Of a DNA stretch of 22,649 nucleotides, positions 8,857 to 16,708 are shown in pieces. A model generated the notes under the pieces. The model did not search any database. It was not told where the DNA came from and was given only the letters and a program-made list of their open reading frames with translations. How positions within the stretch are numbered: position 1 is the first letter of the stretch; every line of letters starts with the position of its first letter. The translations under genes were made by a program, and so were the position numbers. Origin of the DNA: Acrasis kona (Eukaryota; Heterolobosea; Eutetramitea; Acrasida; Acrasidae); the NCBI GenBank assembly GCA_026419775.2, contig JAOPGA020000955.1, forward strand, positions 1 to 22,649, in the 5' to 3' direction.

Positions 8857-10293
8857 ATGGAACAACAAACCCAACTCTACTCCTATCAATCTTGCGACTC
8901 ATGCAGAAGACAGCATAAGAAGTGTGACAAAGTACTGTCGGGGTGTAGTCTTTGTATCTCGAAAAACAAAAAATGTGTATATGGAGACGTTGTGAGCAAA
9001 AGAGGACCAAAAACAAAAGCAACTAAAAAGCTCTTGGATGATATAAGTGACGATATGTTAGGCCAAAAAGACGTTTCGGCGAAGAGCGAGTCCTATACCA
9101 ACGCATACTCTGAAATTTGTTACGTCATGCCAATTATAAAGAAAGAGAGCACAGTTCGCATCCTAAACCGCATTCAAAACAACACTAAAATTGATGAAGA
9201 AGACCCTTCATTTAAACAGGAAGAAGTGGCTTTCGTCTACGCCATACTATCCGTTGTTGTTATGTGTAACAACCCTCAAGTAAGCAAAGAGCACTTTGAA
9301 AAAGCAAGAACGATCATTTCCCCTCACCTCGACGAGTTGTTAGATAACTTTGCAGTAGCTTCTTGCTGCATCTACCTTGGTATATGGAGCTCTTTCCAAA
9401 ATCAAATAAACAGGTCCAAATTCTACCTAGGAAACGTACATAACTTTATAAATTATCAAAAAAGTGTGAATGCCGGTGACTATCGACTTCATTTTATTCA
9501 AAATGAGTACGCCACCATGGTCGATATATTAGAGCAGGGAATGGACATGCAACGACTCTTTGATGACTTTGTATATAGACATTATGCGTTACAAGATTTT
9601 TATACAAAGAACCCCAGTGCAAACGGATACGAACAACCACCTCCATTCTACGATTCTTTTCTATCAGTACAAGACGTTGAAAGCCTATCGAATGCAAACG
9701 TGGAGAGTTCCGAATCTCTACAGAGAACATCAAAAGCCATTTATCACTTTTATGAGCGACTAAGTCCCTACTTTTGCAGCGACCAAATCAACGAAAGAAG
9801 AACCGTAACAATGTTAATTACACACGGGGCGGAATTACAACGTTATCAAAAAATGGATAGAGGTGATTTGGCAAGGAGACATGCCGACAGGATTTCTACC
9901 ATCATCACCACTAGTAATTTGATTGACTTTAGAGTGACTGGAGTGCTGTTGAAAGCAGCCGCTAGTGTACATTTGTTGGAGATGGAAAATTGTGTTGATG
10001 ATAACGATAGGAGAGATTTGTTGCAGCAATTAAATAATGATTACAATTCTATTTGTAGACTATCGGAACTTTCTGGTTTGTGGAAGACGAGGTTGGAAGA
10101 TGTACGAGTAAAGTTGGAAAATGTGATTTGGATGCAGACGAATAACAATAACATCACGTCGAATCAAATGTATAAAACAACACTGGAAGGTAATTTAACT
10201 GGAAGCATGTTGTTTCAAGATGAGGATAATTTCCTCACCAAAGATGATATAGAAGCTTATATTAATAGTTTTCATCAAGAATCATTGTTTTGA
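8857..10293 (+). CDS. Fungal-type Zn2Cys6 transcription regulator
   Basis: One exon of 478 residues. The N-terminus has a complete binuclear zinc cluster, Cys13-x2-Cys16-x6-Cys23-x6-Cys30-x2-Cys33-x6-Cys40, with the expected basic residues RRQHKK between Cys16 and Cys23, and a basic linker (KRGPKTKATKK). Such proteins bind CGG half-sites in DNA, usually as dimers. The remaining 400 residues are mostly helical with no family I can name, and the C-terminus is acidic (FQDEDNFLTKDDIEAY), as in activation domains. A typical fungal 'middle homology' domain is not obvious. The start at 8857 is chosen because the ATG at 8850 is out of frame. AATAAA lies at 10314-10319. Targets cannot be inferred. Confidence 0.88.
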   Translation: MEQQTQLYSYQSCDSCRRQHKKCDKVLSGCSLCISKNKKCVYGDVVSKRGPKTKATKKLLDDISDDMLGQKDVSAKSESYTNAYSEICYVMPIIKKESTVRILNRIQNNTKIDEEDPSFKQEEVAFVYAILSVVVMCNNPQVSKEHFEKARTIISPHLDELLDNFAVASCCIYLGIWSSFQNQINRSKFYLGNVHNFINYQKSVNAGDYRLHFIQNEYATMVDILEQGMDMQRLFDDFVYRHYALQDFYTKNPSANGYEQPPPFYDSFLSVQDVESLSNANVESSESLQRTSKAIYHFYERLSPYFCSDQINERRTVTMLITHGAELQRYQKMDRGDLARRHADRISTIITTSNLIDFRVTGVLLKAAASVHLLEMENCVDDNDRRDLLQQLNNDYNSICRLSELSGLWKTRLEDVRVKLENVIWMQTNNNNITSNQMYKTTLEGNLTGSMLFQDEDNFLTKDDIEAYINSFHQESLF

Positions 10294-10361
10294 GAGTTCA
10301 TTTTGTACAGTTTAATAAATTCTACTTTGAAAAATAATTTAAAAACATTTTATTTTACATT

Positions 10362-11489
10362 TTAAACAACGACAACTGCTCTCATGCTTGTGTATCTTCT
10401 TTCTAACATTATCATACAGAGTGAAAGCGATTGTACCAAAAATGGCTGCTTAGTTTTGAGTTCGAATGTCTTTCGTCCCTTGTTTGTTAGACTTCCAACA
10501 ACTCCTCCTGACTTTTTGAAGATCCANTCTTTTCCGTACATTCCTGACATTTTAATAACTTCTCCGGCGAAAGCATAATAGTTGAACTTGCGCTCCAATG
10601 ACAACTTGAAGCGTTCCTTGCATCTAGCTACCTTTCGGCCGCTTCTTGATATGCTGTACGTTGGATGAATGTGTAAATCGTCCTTGACTATACGTGAAAT
10701 GGTTTGGTTGTTCTTGTCCTTGATGATGATGCAAGAGTGTAGAAGTAGAACTGCTTTATAGGCAAGATTTCCTGACGCATCTAGAATGCTGACTGTATAG
10801 GTCAAGTTCTTCAAATCACCGACTCTGATTTCAAACTTGATTTCATCAGCAGGTGCAGTGGTTGTCACAACAGGTGTTGTCTTCACCTTCTCTTTTTCCT
10901 TTTGGTCAATTTTGTACTTCAATCTTTCAAGATCTAGATAGTGCTTGATGACTTTGTCCATATCGCTGTCATAAGAATCGAGAAGGTTTCTATTCTTTGT
11001 TTCATCAGTGAACCCTAGACTGTTTAGTCTTTGTAGGTGGGATTGAAGCTCGGTTTCTTTATTAACCTTTGGGTTGGAGTGGAAGTCGTCTGAGAGACTT
11101 GTTTTTCTGTGGAATTCATTGAAGAAGTCATCAATATCACCTATAGGCTCAGAGGTTCCGTCGGAAACAACTGGTATGTTGTCATAGAAGCTGTCAACGT
11201 GGAAGTGTTGACGTTTCTTTGGCTCAGGGACAACTTGGTTGGGCTCCAAGTTTGAAAACCTTCTTATTTCAGGAAGGTCTTCACTTGTCATGTCATTCTG
11301 ATAAAATTGCACGGGAAGTTGGGTATCACCTCCTTCGTACACATAACTAGTTGGTGCTACGCTTTGGTATTCAACGAATCCTGCTTGATTGTCGAATTGC
11401 TTGGGCTCAACAACCTGGTCGTAGTGGCTGTCGTCGAATGGATTCATATATAATTGCTCTCCACGAGAGTATCCTTGTTGATGGTTCAT
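10362..11489 (-). CDS. UBA-domain protein with C-terminal LURP1/tubby-C-like domain
   Basis: A single exon of 375 residues. Residues 1-145 are polar and likely disordered. Residues 148-187 (LQRLNSLGFTDETKNRNLL, then SDMDKVIKHYLD) match a ubiquitin-associated (UBA) three-helix domain, with Leu-Gly-Phe in place of the usual Met-Gly-Phe. A Lys/Glu linker leads to a beta-rich domain from about 217 to the end, with alternating strands, AYKAVLLLHSCIIIKD and GKxWIFKKSGGVVGSL, typical of the LURP-one-related / tubby-C / scramblase barrel. This points to a ubiquitin-binding adaptor, perhaps at membranes, but that is inference. The base at 10527 is undetermined; it is the third position of codon 321, GAN, so the residue is Asp or Glu. 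TTTATT at 10349-10354 would serve as this gene's poly(A) signal. Confidence 0.75.
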   Translation of the reverse strand: MNHQQGYSRGEQLYMNPFDDSHYDQVVEPKQFDNQAGFVEYQSVAPTSYVYEGGDTQLPVQFYQNDMTSEDLPEIRRFSNLEPNQVVPEPKKRQHFHVDSFYDNIPVVSDGTSEPIGDIDDFFNEFHRKTSLSDDFHSNPKVNKETELQSHLQRLNSLGFTDETKNRNLLDSYDSDMDKVIKHYLDLERLKYKIDQKEKEKVKTTPVVTTTAPADEIKFEIRVGDLKNLTYTVSILDASGNLAYKAVLLLHSCIIIKDKNNQTISRIVKDDLHIHPTYSISRSGRKVARCKERFKLSLERKFNYYAFAGEVIKMSGMYGKXWIFKKSGGVVGSLTNKGRKTFELKTKQPFLVQSLSLCMIMLERRYTSMRAVVVV

Positions 11490-11835
11490 GATTTGTTGTG
11501 TTTTTTTGTACTTTAGAAATTATAAAAAGAAACTGTTTTTTATAACTTGCTATTTATTGTCGTAAATGTTTATTAATAGCTTTCAATGAATATAATTAAA
11601 TATCCCCGCTCCCTCTCGGGATAATACCAACTAAAACTATCATGTTAAAAGTAGTTTTGTGCAAAGGACTAAAAAGTGGTGAATACCACGTTAGGCTTAG
11701 CGCATGAAATAACAACAAAACCTCTTATTTCAAAAGCTTTATAATTTCTAATAATTGCATTGTGAACATATTCTCAACACTTTAATTCCATCAAGCAATG
11801 ATTGAGAGACCGGCACATCTCCATTACAAAAGAAA
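11490..11835. other. 346-nt divergent gap with three small hairpins
   Basis: This is the gap between the UBA/LURP1-like gene (-) and NDUFAF5 (+). It is AT-rich apart from a GC-rich patch. Three stem-loops follow each other: 11601-11623 (TATCCC with GGGATA), 11633-11658 (AAAACTA with TAGTTTT, 12-nt loop) and 11676-11689 (GTGGT, GAAT loop, ACCAC). The only ATG-started frames on the plus strand are tiny (17 codons from 11642). I recognise no snRNA, tRNA or snoRNA. It presumably contains both promoters. Confidence 0.35.
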
Positions 11836-13009
11836 ATGATCAAACAAATTATCGGAACTTCACGGTTCAAGTCTATCAGGGCATGTTTTCATAGTACTAT
11901 TTTAAAAAATAGTGAGGATAACAAAACGTTTGTGAACTAATAGCGAAAGACTGAAAGTAATTTAGACCAACATTCAATCGGCGTGTACTTCTCCATCATA
12001 AAGACATTTCAGCAAATTATGGAAACGCATACGATTATATTAGAGATGAAATAGCAGAGGACATTTCAGATCGCCTTGTATTTCTGACAAGAGATTTTCC
12101 AAACGTGTTGGAGCTTGGGTCTGGTAAAGGACATGTTCTTAGAAAAATCATGCAGTCACCATACCTCGAGGATAAAACAAAAAGCCCTGTTGGAATACAA
12201 AATTTTCATTTGATGGACGGATCAGGTTTGACTCGCTCCTTTTAATATCCTAATTTTTTAAAGAAAAGTTACTATACTTGAATCAACACAAGGATTCTGA
12301 ATGTAAGTTTAAAAAACATCACCCTCCCTAATCATGTAAAGATCCGTTTAATGTAAACAGAATTCACCAAGACGAAGAAGAGTGCGAAAAACTAGATGAC
12401 CACTTCAAAGACCAATCTCTCGATATGGTCGTGAGCAGCTCTTACCTACATTGGGCGAATAATCACCAACAATTATATTCCACCATCATGCGCAAACTAA
12501 AACCAGATGGTGCATTTTTTGGAGCCCTTATAGGGGGAGACACTTTATTTGAATTACGCAGTTGTCTAGTGCTCGCAGAGCAAGAGAGGGAAGGAGGAGT
12601 CTCGCCACACATCAGCCCCATGGTGGGAATTAGAGATGTTGGTAATTTACTCAATAAAGCAGGCTTTGCACTTCCCACCATCGATACAGACGTGCTGACT
12701 GTATACTATCCTGACGCATTCACGGCCATGCGTCACATACAGTACATGGGAGAGAATAATGCACTCTTGAATAGAAGGCCAATGGTGAGCAGGGAGACCC
12801 TGTTGGCTGCGGCTGCAATTTATGACAACATGTATTATGATGAGCAGCACAAAGGAGTTCCGGCTACATTTGAAATCATGTATTTTGTTGGGTGGTCACC
12901 TGACCCTACTCAACCAAAATCAAAACGTCGCGGTTCGGCTACTGTTCACATGAAGGATTTGGCCAAAACCATGAACACTCAATTAAACACAGTAACTACT
13001 GCAGATTGA
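11836..13009 (+). CDS. NDUFAF5: Complex I assembly factor, SAM-dependent methyltransferase fold (NDUFAF5)
   Basis: Four exons (11836-11927, 11966-12225, 12264-12302, 12342-13009) with introns of 38, 38 and 39 nt give 352 residues, against 345 in human. The first 28 residues (MIKQIIGTSRFKSIRACFHS) are basic and amphipathic, a mitochondrial targeting sequence. FNRRVLLHHKD and YDYIRDEIAEDISDRL follow, then the SAM-binding motif VLELGSGKG (78-86), LDMVVSSSYLHW, and the family hallmarks FGALIGGDTLFELR, EREGGVSPHISP, MGENNALLNRR and RGSATVH. In human, NDUFAF5 hydroxylates an arginine of NDUFS7 during early complex I assembly in the matrix. The 39-nt third exon is tiny but frame-perfect. The stop lies 3 nt from the stop of the opposing UPF0390 gene. 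Its presence implies a respiratory complex I. Confidence 0.92.
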
Positions 13010-13012
13010 TTT

Positions 13013-13370
13013 TTATCTCTTTGTGAGTGTTTTTTTATTCTTGTATTTTGTGTTTCCTGTTGTTGTGAGCATTACTGGCTTCTTTCCTGTAGTGTCCTTC
13101 AAAACCAAAAGTGGTTTGCCTTCCATCTTCATTTTGACCTTCATGTCCTCCTCAATTTTATTGCTCATGTTCTTATTTAACATTTTTTTGATCTTTTCGG
13201 CATCAGATTTGTACTTTCTCATTTTAGGCGTTTTGACAATTCCTATCCGTGTGAAAAAATTTAAACGTAGTGTTCATTTTACCTTGAGATTTATCTGCTC
13301 TTTTCTCTTTCTTGGCCTTGCTGTCATTGGCAGGGGCGCTAACCTTCTTCTTTAAACCTCCCTGTGCCAT
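13013..13370 (-). CDS. UPF0390 family small basic protein (C19orf53-like)
   Basis: Exons 13370-13283 and 13242-13013 with a 40-nt intron encode 105 residues. The N-terminus MAQGGLKKK matches the MAQG start of UPF0390 / Leydig cell tumour 10 kDa protein, and after the splice IVKTPKMRKYKSDAEK then NMSNKIEEDMKVKM and PLLVLK align with the conserved core. The protein is very lysine-rich, consistent with a nucleolar or nucleic-acid-bound protein, but the family has no settled function. A longer frame upstream to 13457 is excluded, since Met at 13370 is the conserved start. Its 3' end abuts NDUFAF5 (3 nt between stops) and its 5' end is 34 nt from the divergent gene at 13405. Confidence 0.82.
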
Positions 13371-13404
13371 TCTGTTTTGACTGTTTGAAGTTTTTTTGTA
13401 AAGA
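13371..13404. promoter_or_regulatory. 34-nt shared divergent promoter
   Basis: This is the entire gap between the UPF0390 start (13370, -) and the small charged protein start (13405, +). It holds a tandem near-repeat, CTGTTTTGA at 13372-13380 and CTGTTTGA at 13381-13388, followed by a T-run. With so little room, both promoters and leaders must overlap each other or the neighbouring coding sequence. Confidence 0.35.
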
Positions 13405-13854
13405 ATGTCGAATGAAGTTGACACGGATGTGGAAAACAGTGAAGAAGGAAGTTCCACAAAAGTGGACTCTGATCAAGAAAGTGTTATAAGCAGTGCATCA
13501 AGCGATGCGGATGGAGAACAGTGTCATGATACTATTATACCAACACACCATGATGATTTTAAAATTGCAGCCTTAATAAAATACAAGCATGTGCTAGACA
13601 TAAGACGGAAAAGAAAAGAATATAAGGAGTACAAAATCAGGTATAAAGAAAAAATGCTTCAGTTCCTTACAAGTGTCTCTAACAAACCATTCAAAACCTC
13701 TGGTGATGTTGAAATAAATCCGATGTCTTTTTCTGTTTTTGAGGGCTTAAGCAAAAGTCAAATACCCAACATTGAGGATGTAAGAATAATTCAACAAGCA
13801 ATAAAGCGACCCACAATCTTCGATAAGGATGGACAATTAATATCGAAACTGTAG
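13405..13854 (+). CDS. Small charged protein of unknown function
   Basis: One exon, 149 residues. The first 42 or so are acidic and serine-rich (ENSEEGSSTKVDSDQES) and probably disordered. A basic, Tyr-rich amphipathic helix follows near 60-90 (IRRKRKEYKEYKIRYKEK), then a more hydrophobic half ending IKRPTIFDKDGQLISKL. I see no signal peptide, membrane helix or recognised domain. The composition would suit a scaffold or nucleic-acid-bound protein. Its start is 34 nt from the UPF0390 start on the other strand, so the two may be co-regulated. AATAAA at 13880-13885 closes it, 114 nt before the MYCBPAP start. It is a real, free-standing frame with normal codon use, but I do not recognise it. Confidence 0.65.
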   Translation: MSNEVDTDVENSEEGSSTKVDSDQESVISSASSDADGEQCHDTIIPTHHDDFKIAALIKYKHVLDIRRKRKEYKEYKIRYKEKMLQFLTSVSNKPFKTSGDVEINPMSFSVFEGLSKSQIPNIEDVRIIQQAIKRPTIFDKDGQLISKL

Positions 13855-13968
13855 TAAACACATGCACTGTATTTTATGTAATAAATGTTATCTCATGGTT
13901 GTTTTATTCTTTTGTATAAAAACCGCCTTACAATAATCTGCTCTCTACGAGAATTACATTCAAATCAA

Positions 13969-16352
13969 ATGGTAGGCAAACAAATAGAGGATTGGGAAGT
14001 CCTTGGCAGCAGTCAGAGATTTAAAGCTCTATCCAACCAAGGCAACGACGACATTCCAGAGATTGATGAAGCACCAATAGTACAAACACAACCACTTCAA
14101 GAAGAGGAAGAGACCATTAATAAAGATCCATATCTGTACATTGATTAATTCTCATTGCTTGTTAATGATTTCGTAGAGAAAGACGACAAGAGAATTCACT
14201 ACGTAGATTTGAAAGAGCTCAACAAGAGTGGGATCGAATTTCCGAAAATTTAGCCAAAAAATTCGGGAAGGATAGATCCACACTAATCATGGAACGCAGC
14301 GGTCACGACTTTAGAGCCAGAAAAGAGGAAGTTGAAATTTTAGATGCTGCAATTCCCATAACCGAAAAACTCGGTTCGCTCACATGGCAACTCACCCTAA
14401 GAAACAGTACATATTTTCAAAACAAGAAAGTAATTTTAAACATGATAGATAATGCAGATGGAATAAACTTTGTAAAAGTAGGGGGCAATTGGCCCTATCC
14501 TTTATTCTGTCCCGTCATGTTCAACAAGAGACCGTAATCATTTCATTCCATTCTTAATCGCTAACAATACAAAGACCGGCCACCATGAGAGATCCATTCA
14601 AAAACATTCCCACCCATAAGAGCTCAACATTGGGAATTAGAAACGACAGGTCCGAGTACGTTCAAAAGAACTATAGTCGATTTCTAGACAAGAATGCAAA
14701 TTATGATCCCATCGACCAAGTCAACACTTTGAGAATAACGGGCGAATCGGCCCTCAATCAAACATTGAACGTCAGGAGATCGAGTTCACCACAATACAGC
14801 GAAGATTACGACAGCAGCAACGCAAATGATTTGGACGAAATGGAACGCAAAGTGTAAGCGATGATTATCACCGTATGATTGCTAAATCCAAAAAAATAGT
14901 AATTTAGAAGGTCCTAGTTATCATTTTTCGAGTAGAAATGTTTTATTTGATTCCAAACCTAACGAAATGTGTCAAAAACAAATTACCATACATAACACGG
15001 GCACATGTGCTCTGAAATACACTTGGGATAAAGTGCCAGCTGCTGACCATTTACAAGAAGTGAGAAATAGTAATAAATTTAATTTAACGAGCGAATATAA
15101 GGGAGTGCTGCTCCCCAAGATGACAAAGACTTTTCATTTTACTTTTCTTCCAAATATTGAAGGCATTTTTACGACTTGTTTTTGTCTTACTACTATTCCA
15201 AAGGCTCAGGTTCCTCACGACGGTACGATACGTCTCAAGGGAACGTGTATCTCTGCTGAGAGTGCTAGACCTGGTACTTTATTAGAGAAGGCTCAATTGA
15301 CCAATGAACTTGAGGAGCAAGTTCATGATATATTGACTGGCATTGTAGATGCCATGCCTGAACTCACGGACGAACCTGATGATTCGTTAGAAAGAGCTTT
15401 GCAACACCGTAGTCAACTACGAGAGCTGTTCGTGAAGCAAAATAGGCACTTTTTGAGTGCCAGTGCCATAGAATTGGCTACTGATGATGATAGAGAATCA
15501 GTGGATCAATCTAGGCCTACTACTCAACATAGCATCGCGTCGGTACAACAATTTGTGCTACAAGATATTAGCGATGACATGTTGACTGCTTTCCAATGTT
15601 TATCACAAAATGTCATTGATATCATCTTGCAGGAGCAAGAGGAGCAGTCACAAAAAGTCGCTGTTGATGAAACTGAGTCGGAGAAGGTTGAAGAGGGTGC
15701 TGCTACCAACAGATCAAGTAAGAGCAAAGGACCTCCTAGTAGAAAAACGAGTAGATTGGCCAGTAGAGGATCTGCAAAGGATAGTAATGCAGATGATGCA
15801 GACAATCAAGATCTGACCACTCCATTAACAAGTGCAAGAAACTCTGCTTATAGTTTCTCGCTTAAAAATAAAACTTGGGATTTGTCTCTGGATTCTCTGC
15901 ACTTATTAATGCAGCAGATTCATAACAAGGATCAAAAAACTTATCTGACTAAACTGTATAATGATTTGGTGAGGTCTCTTAAAATCTGTACCACTGATTC
16001 AGAGGGTCAAAGACTTGAAAGTCAAATTTACTATTGTCTGTTATATGATCAACTTGCTGATGCAGTCGATCAGATCGACAAGACTGGAGTCTTTTTGAAG
16101 GAGAAGTGCGCAAGTATGACCAGCGCCGATCCAAAGGATAAGAATAAGGTTAAGAAACCTAAAAAGAAGAAGGAGGATGGAGAGGTCGTAGAAGATGTTG
16201 AGGTTGTGGTTGACCTAAAGGAAAAGTATCAAAAGGAGATGTACCAACAGAGTAGCATGATTATATCAAACATGCTAGAGAGAGTGGAGAGTATGTGGAT
16301 AAGTTCTAAAGAAAGAATGTCTTCAAACACCCAACAACAACTTGAGAAATAA
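13969..16352 (+). CDS. MYCBPAP: MYCBP-associated protein homologue (ciliary central apparatus)
   Basis: Four exons (13969-14135, 14177-14533, 14575-14853, 14900-16352) with introns of 41, 41 and 46 nt give 751 residues, shorter than the human protein of over 900. The N-terminal part has EDWEVLG, the family block RRFERAQQEWDRI, then ERSGHDFRARKEE and IPITEKLGSLTWQLTLR. An Ig-like (ASH/hydin type) domain starts near 268 (GPSYHFSSRNVLFDS; ITIHNTGTCALKYTW). The C-terminal half is helical and charged, with a lysine block around 680-690. MYCBPAP is a central-pair component in motile cilia (FAP147 in Chlamydomonas), so the organism should make, or recently have made, flagella. Met13969 is the first plausible start; an additional upstream exon cannot be excluded. 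Confidence 0.85.
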
Positions 16353-16708
16353 AAAGTATTTGACAACAACAGCCATGGTTGAAATGTGCGTACTCTGTCT
16401 TTTGTACATAAGAAATGTTTTCGTGTCGTCAACGATCTATTTCTTGTGTGTGGTTGTTATAGTGCATCTTCTTTTCATACAAGTCGAAAAGCATTCAAAA
16501 ATCAAATCAAAAATATTTTTTATGTTTTTCAAAAGAGGGAAAACATTAAAAGTATTCATCATTAATCAGTTAGCGCATTATTTAAATTAACGCGCACTTT
16601 CCTTTTATTGATAAGTATTCCATAATTGGTTTATTTCACGTTATTTATAAACTAACGTTATTGGTTTAAGGTGGGTGTTATTAGCTGCAACAAATAAACT
16701 TTGTACAA
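16353..16708 (+). other. 356-nt intergenic gap, AT-rich, with a repeated ATTGGTTTA
   Basis: Between two plus-strand genes. A 71-codon hydrophobic frame from 16375 to 16590 has no recognisable features and is probably chance. ATTGGTTTA occurs twice, at 16625-16633 and 16660-16668, 35 nt apart; ATTGG is the reverse of a CCAAT box, and the copies lie about 40-85 nt upstream of the glycosidase start. They may form its promoter. Nothing else is supported. Confidence 0.3.

Noticed and set aside
11864-11873. GGTTCAAGTC, like a tRNA B box
   Set aside because: It lies inside the NDUFAF5 targeting-sequence exon, and no cloverleaf or A box surrounds it.
15524-15805. Minus-strand 93-codon frame
   Set aside because: It is a mirror of the MYCBPAP coding strand, low in complexity (Ser/Cys/Leu) and without any start context or neighbour support.
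16375-16590. Hydrophobic 71-codon frame after MYCBPAP
   Set aside because: AT-rich gaps often yield Phe/Ile/Leu-rich frames; there is no family resemblance, and it sits where the MYCBPAP 3' UTR is expected.
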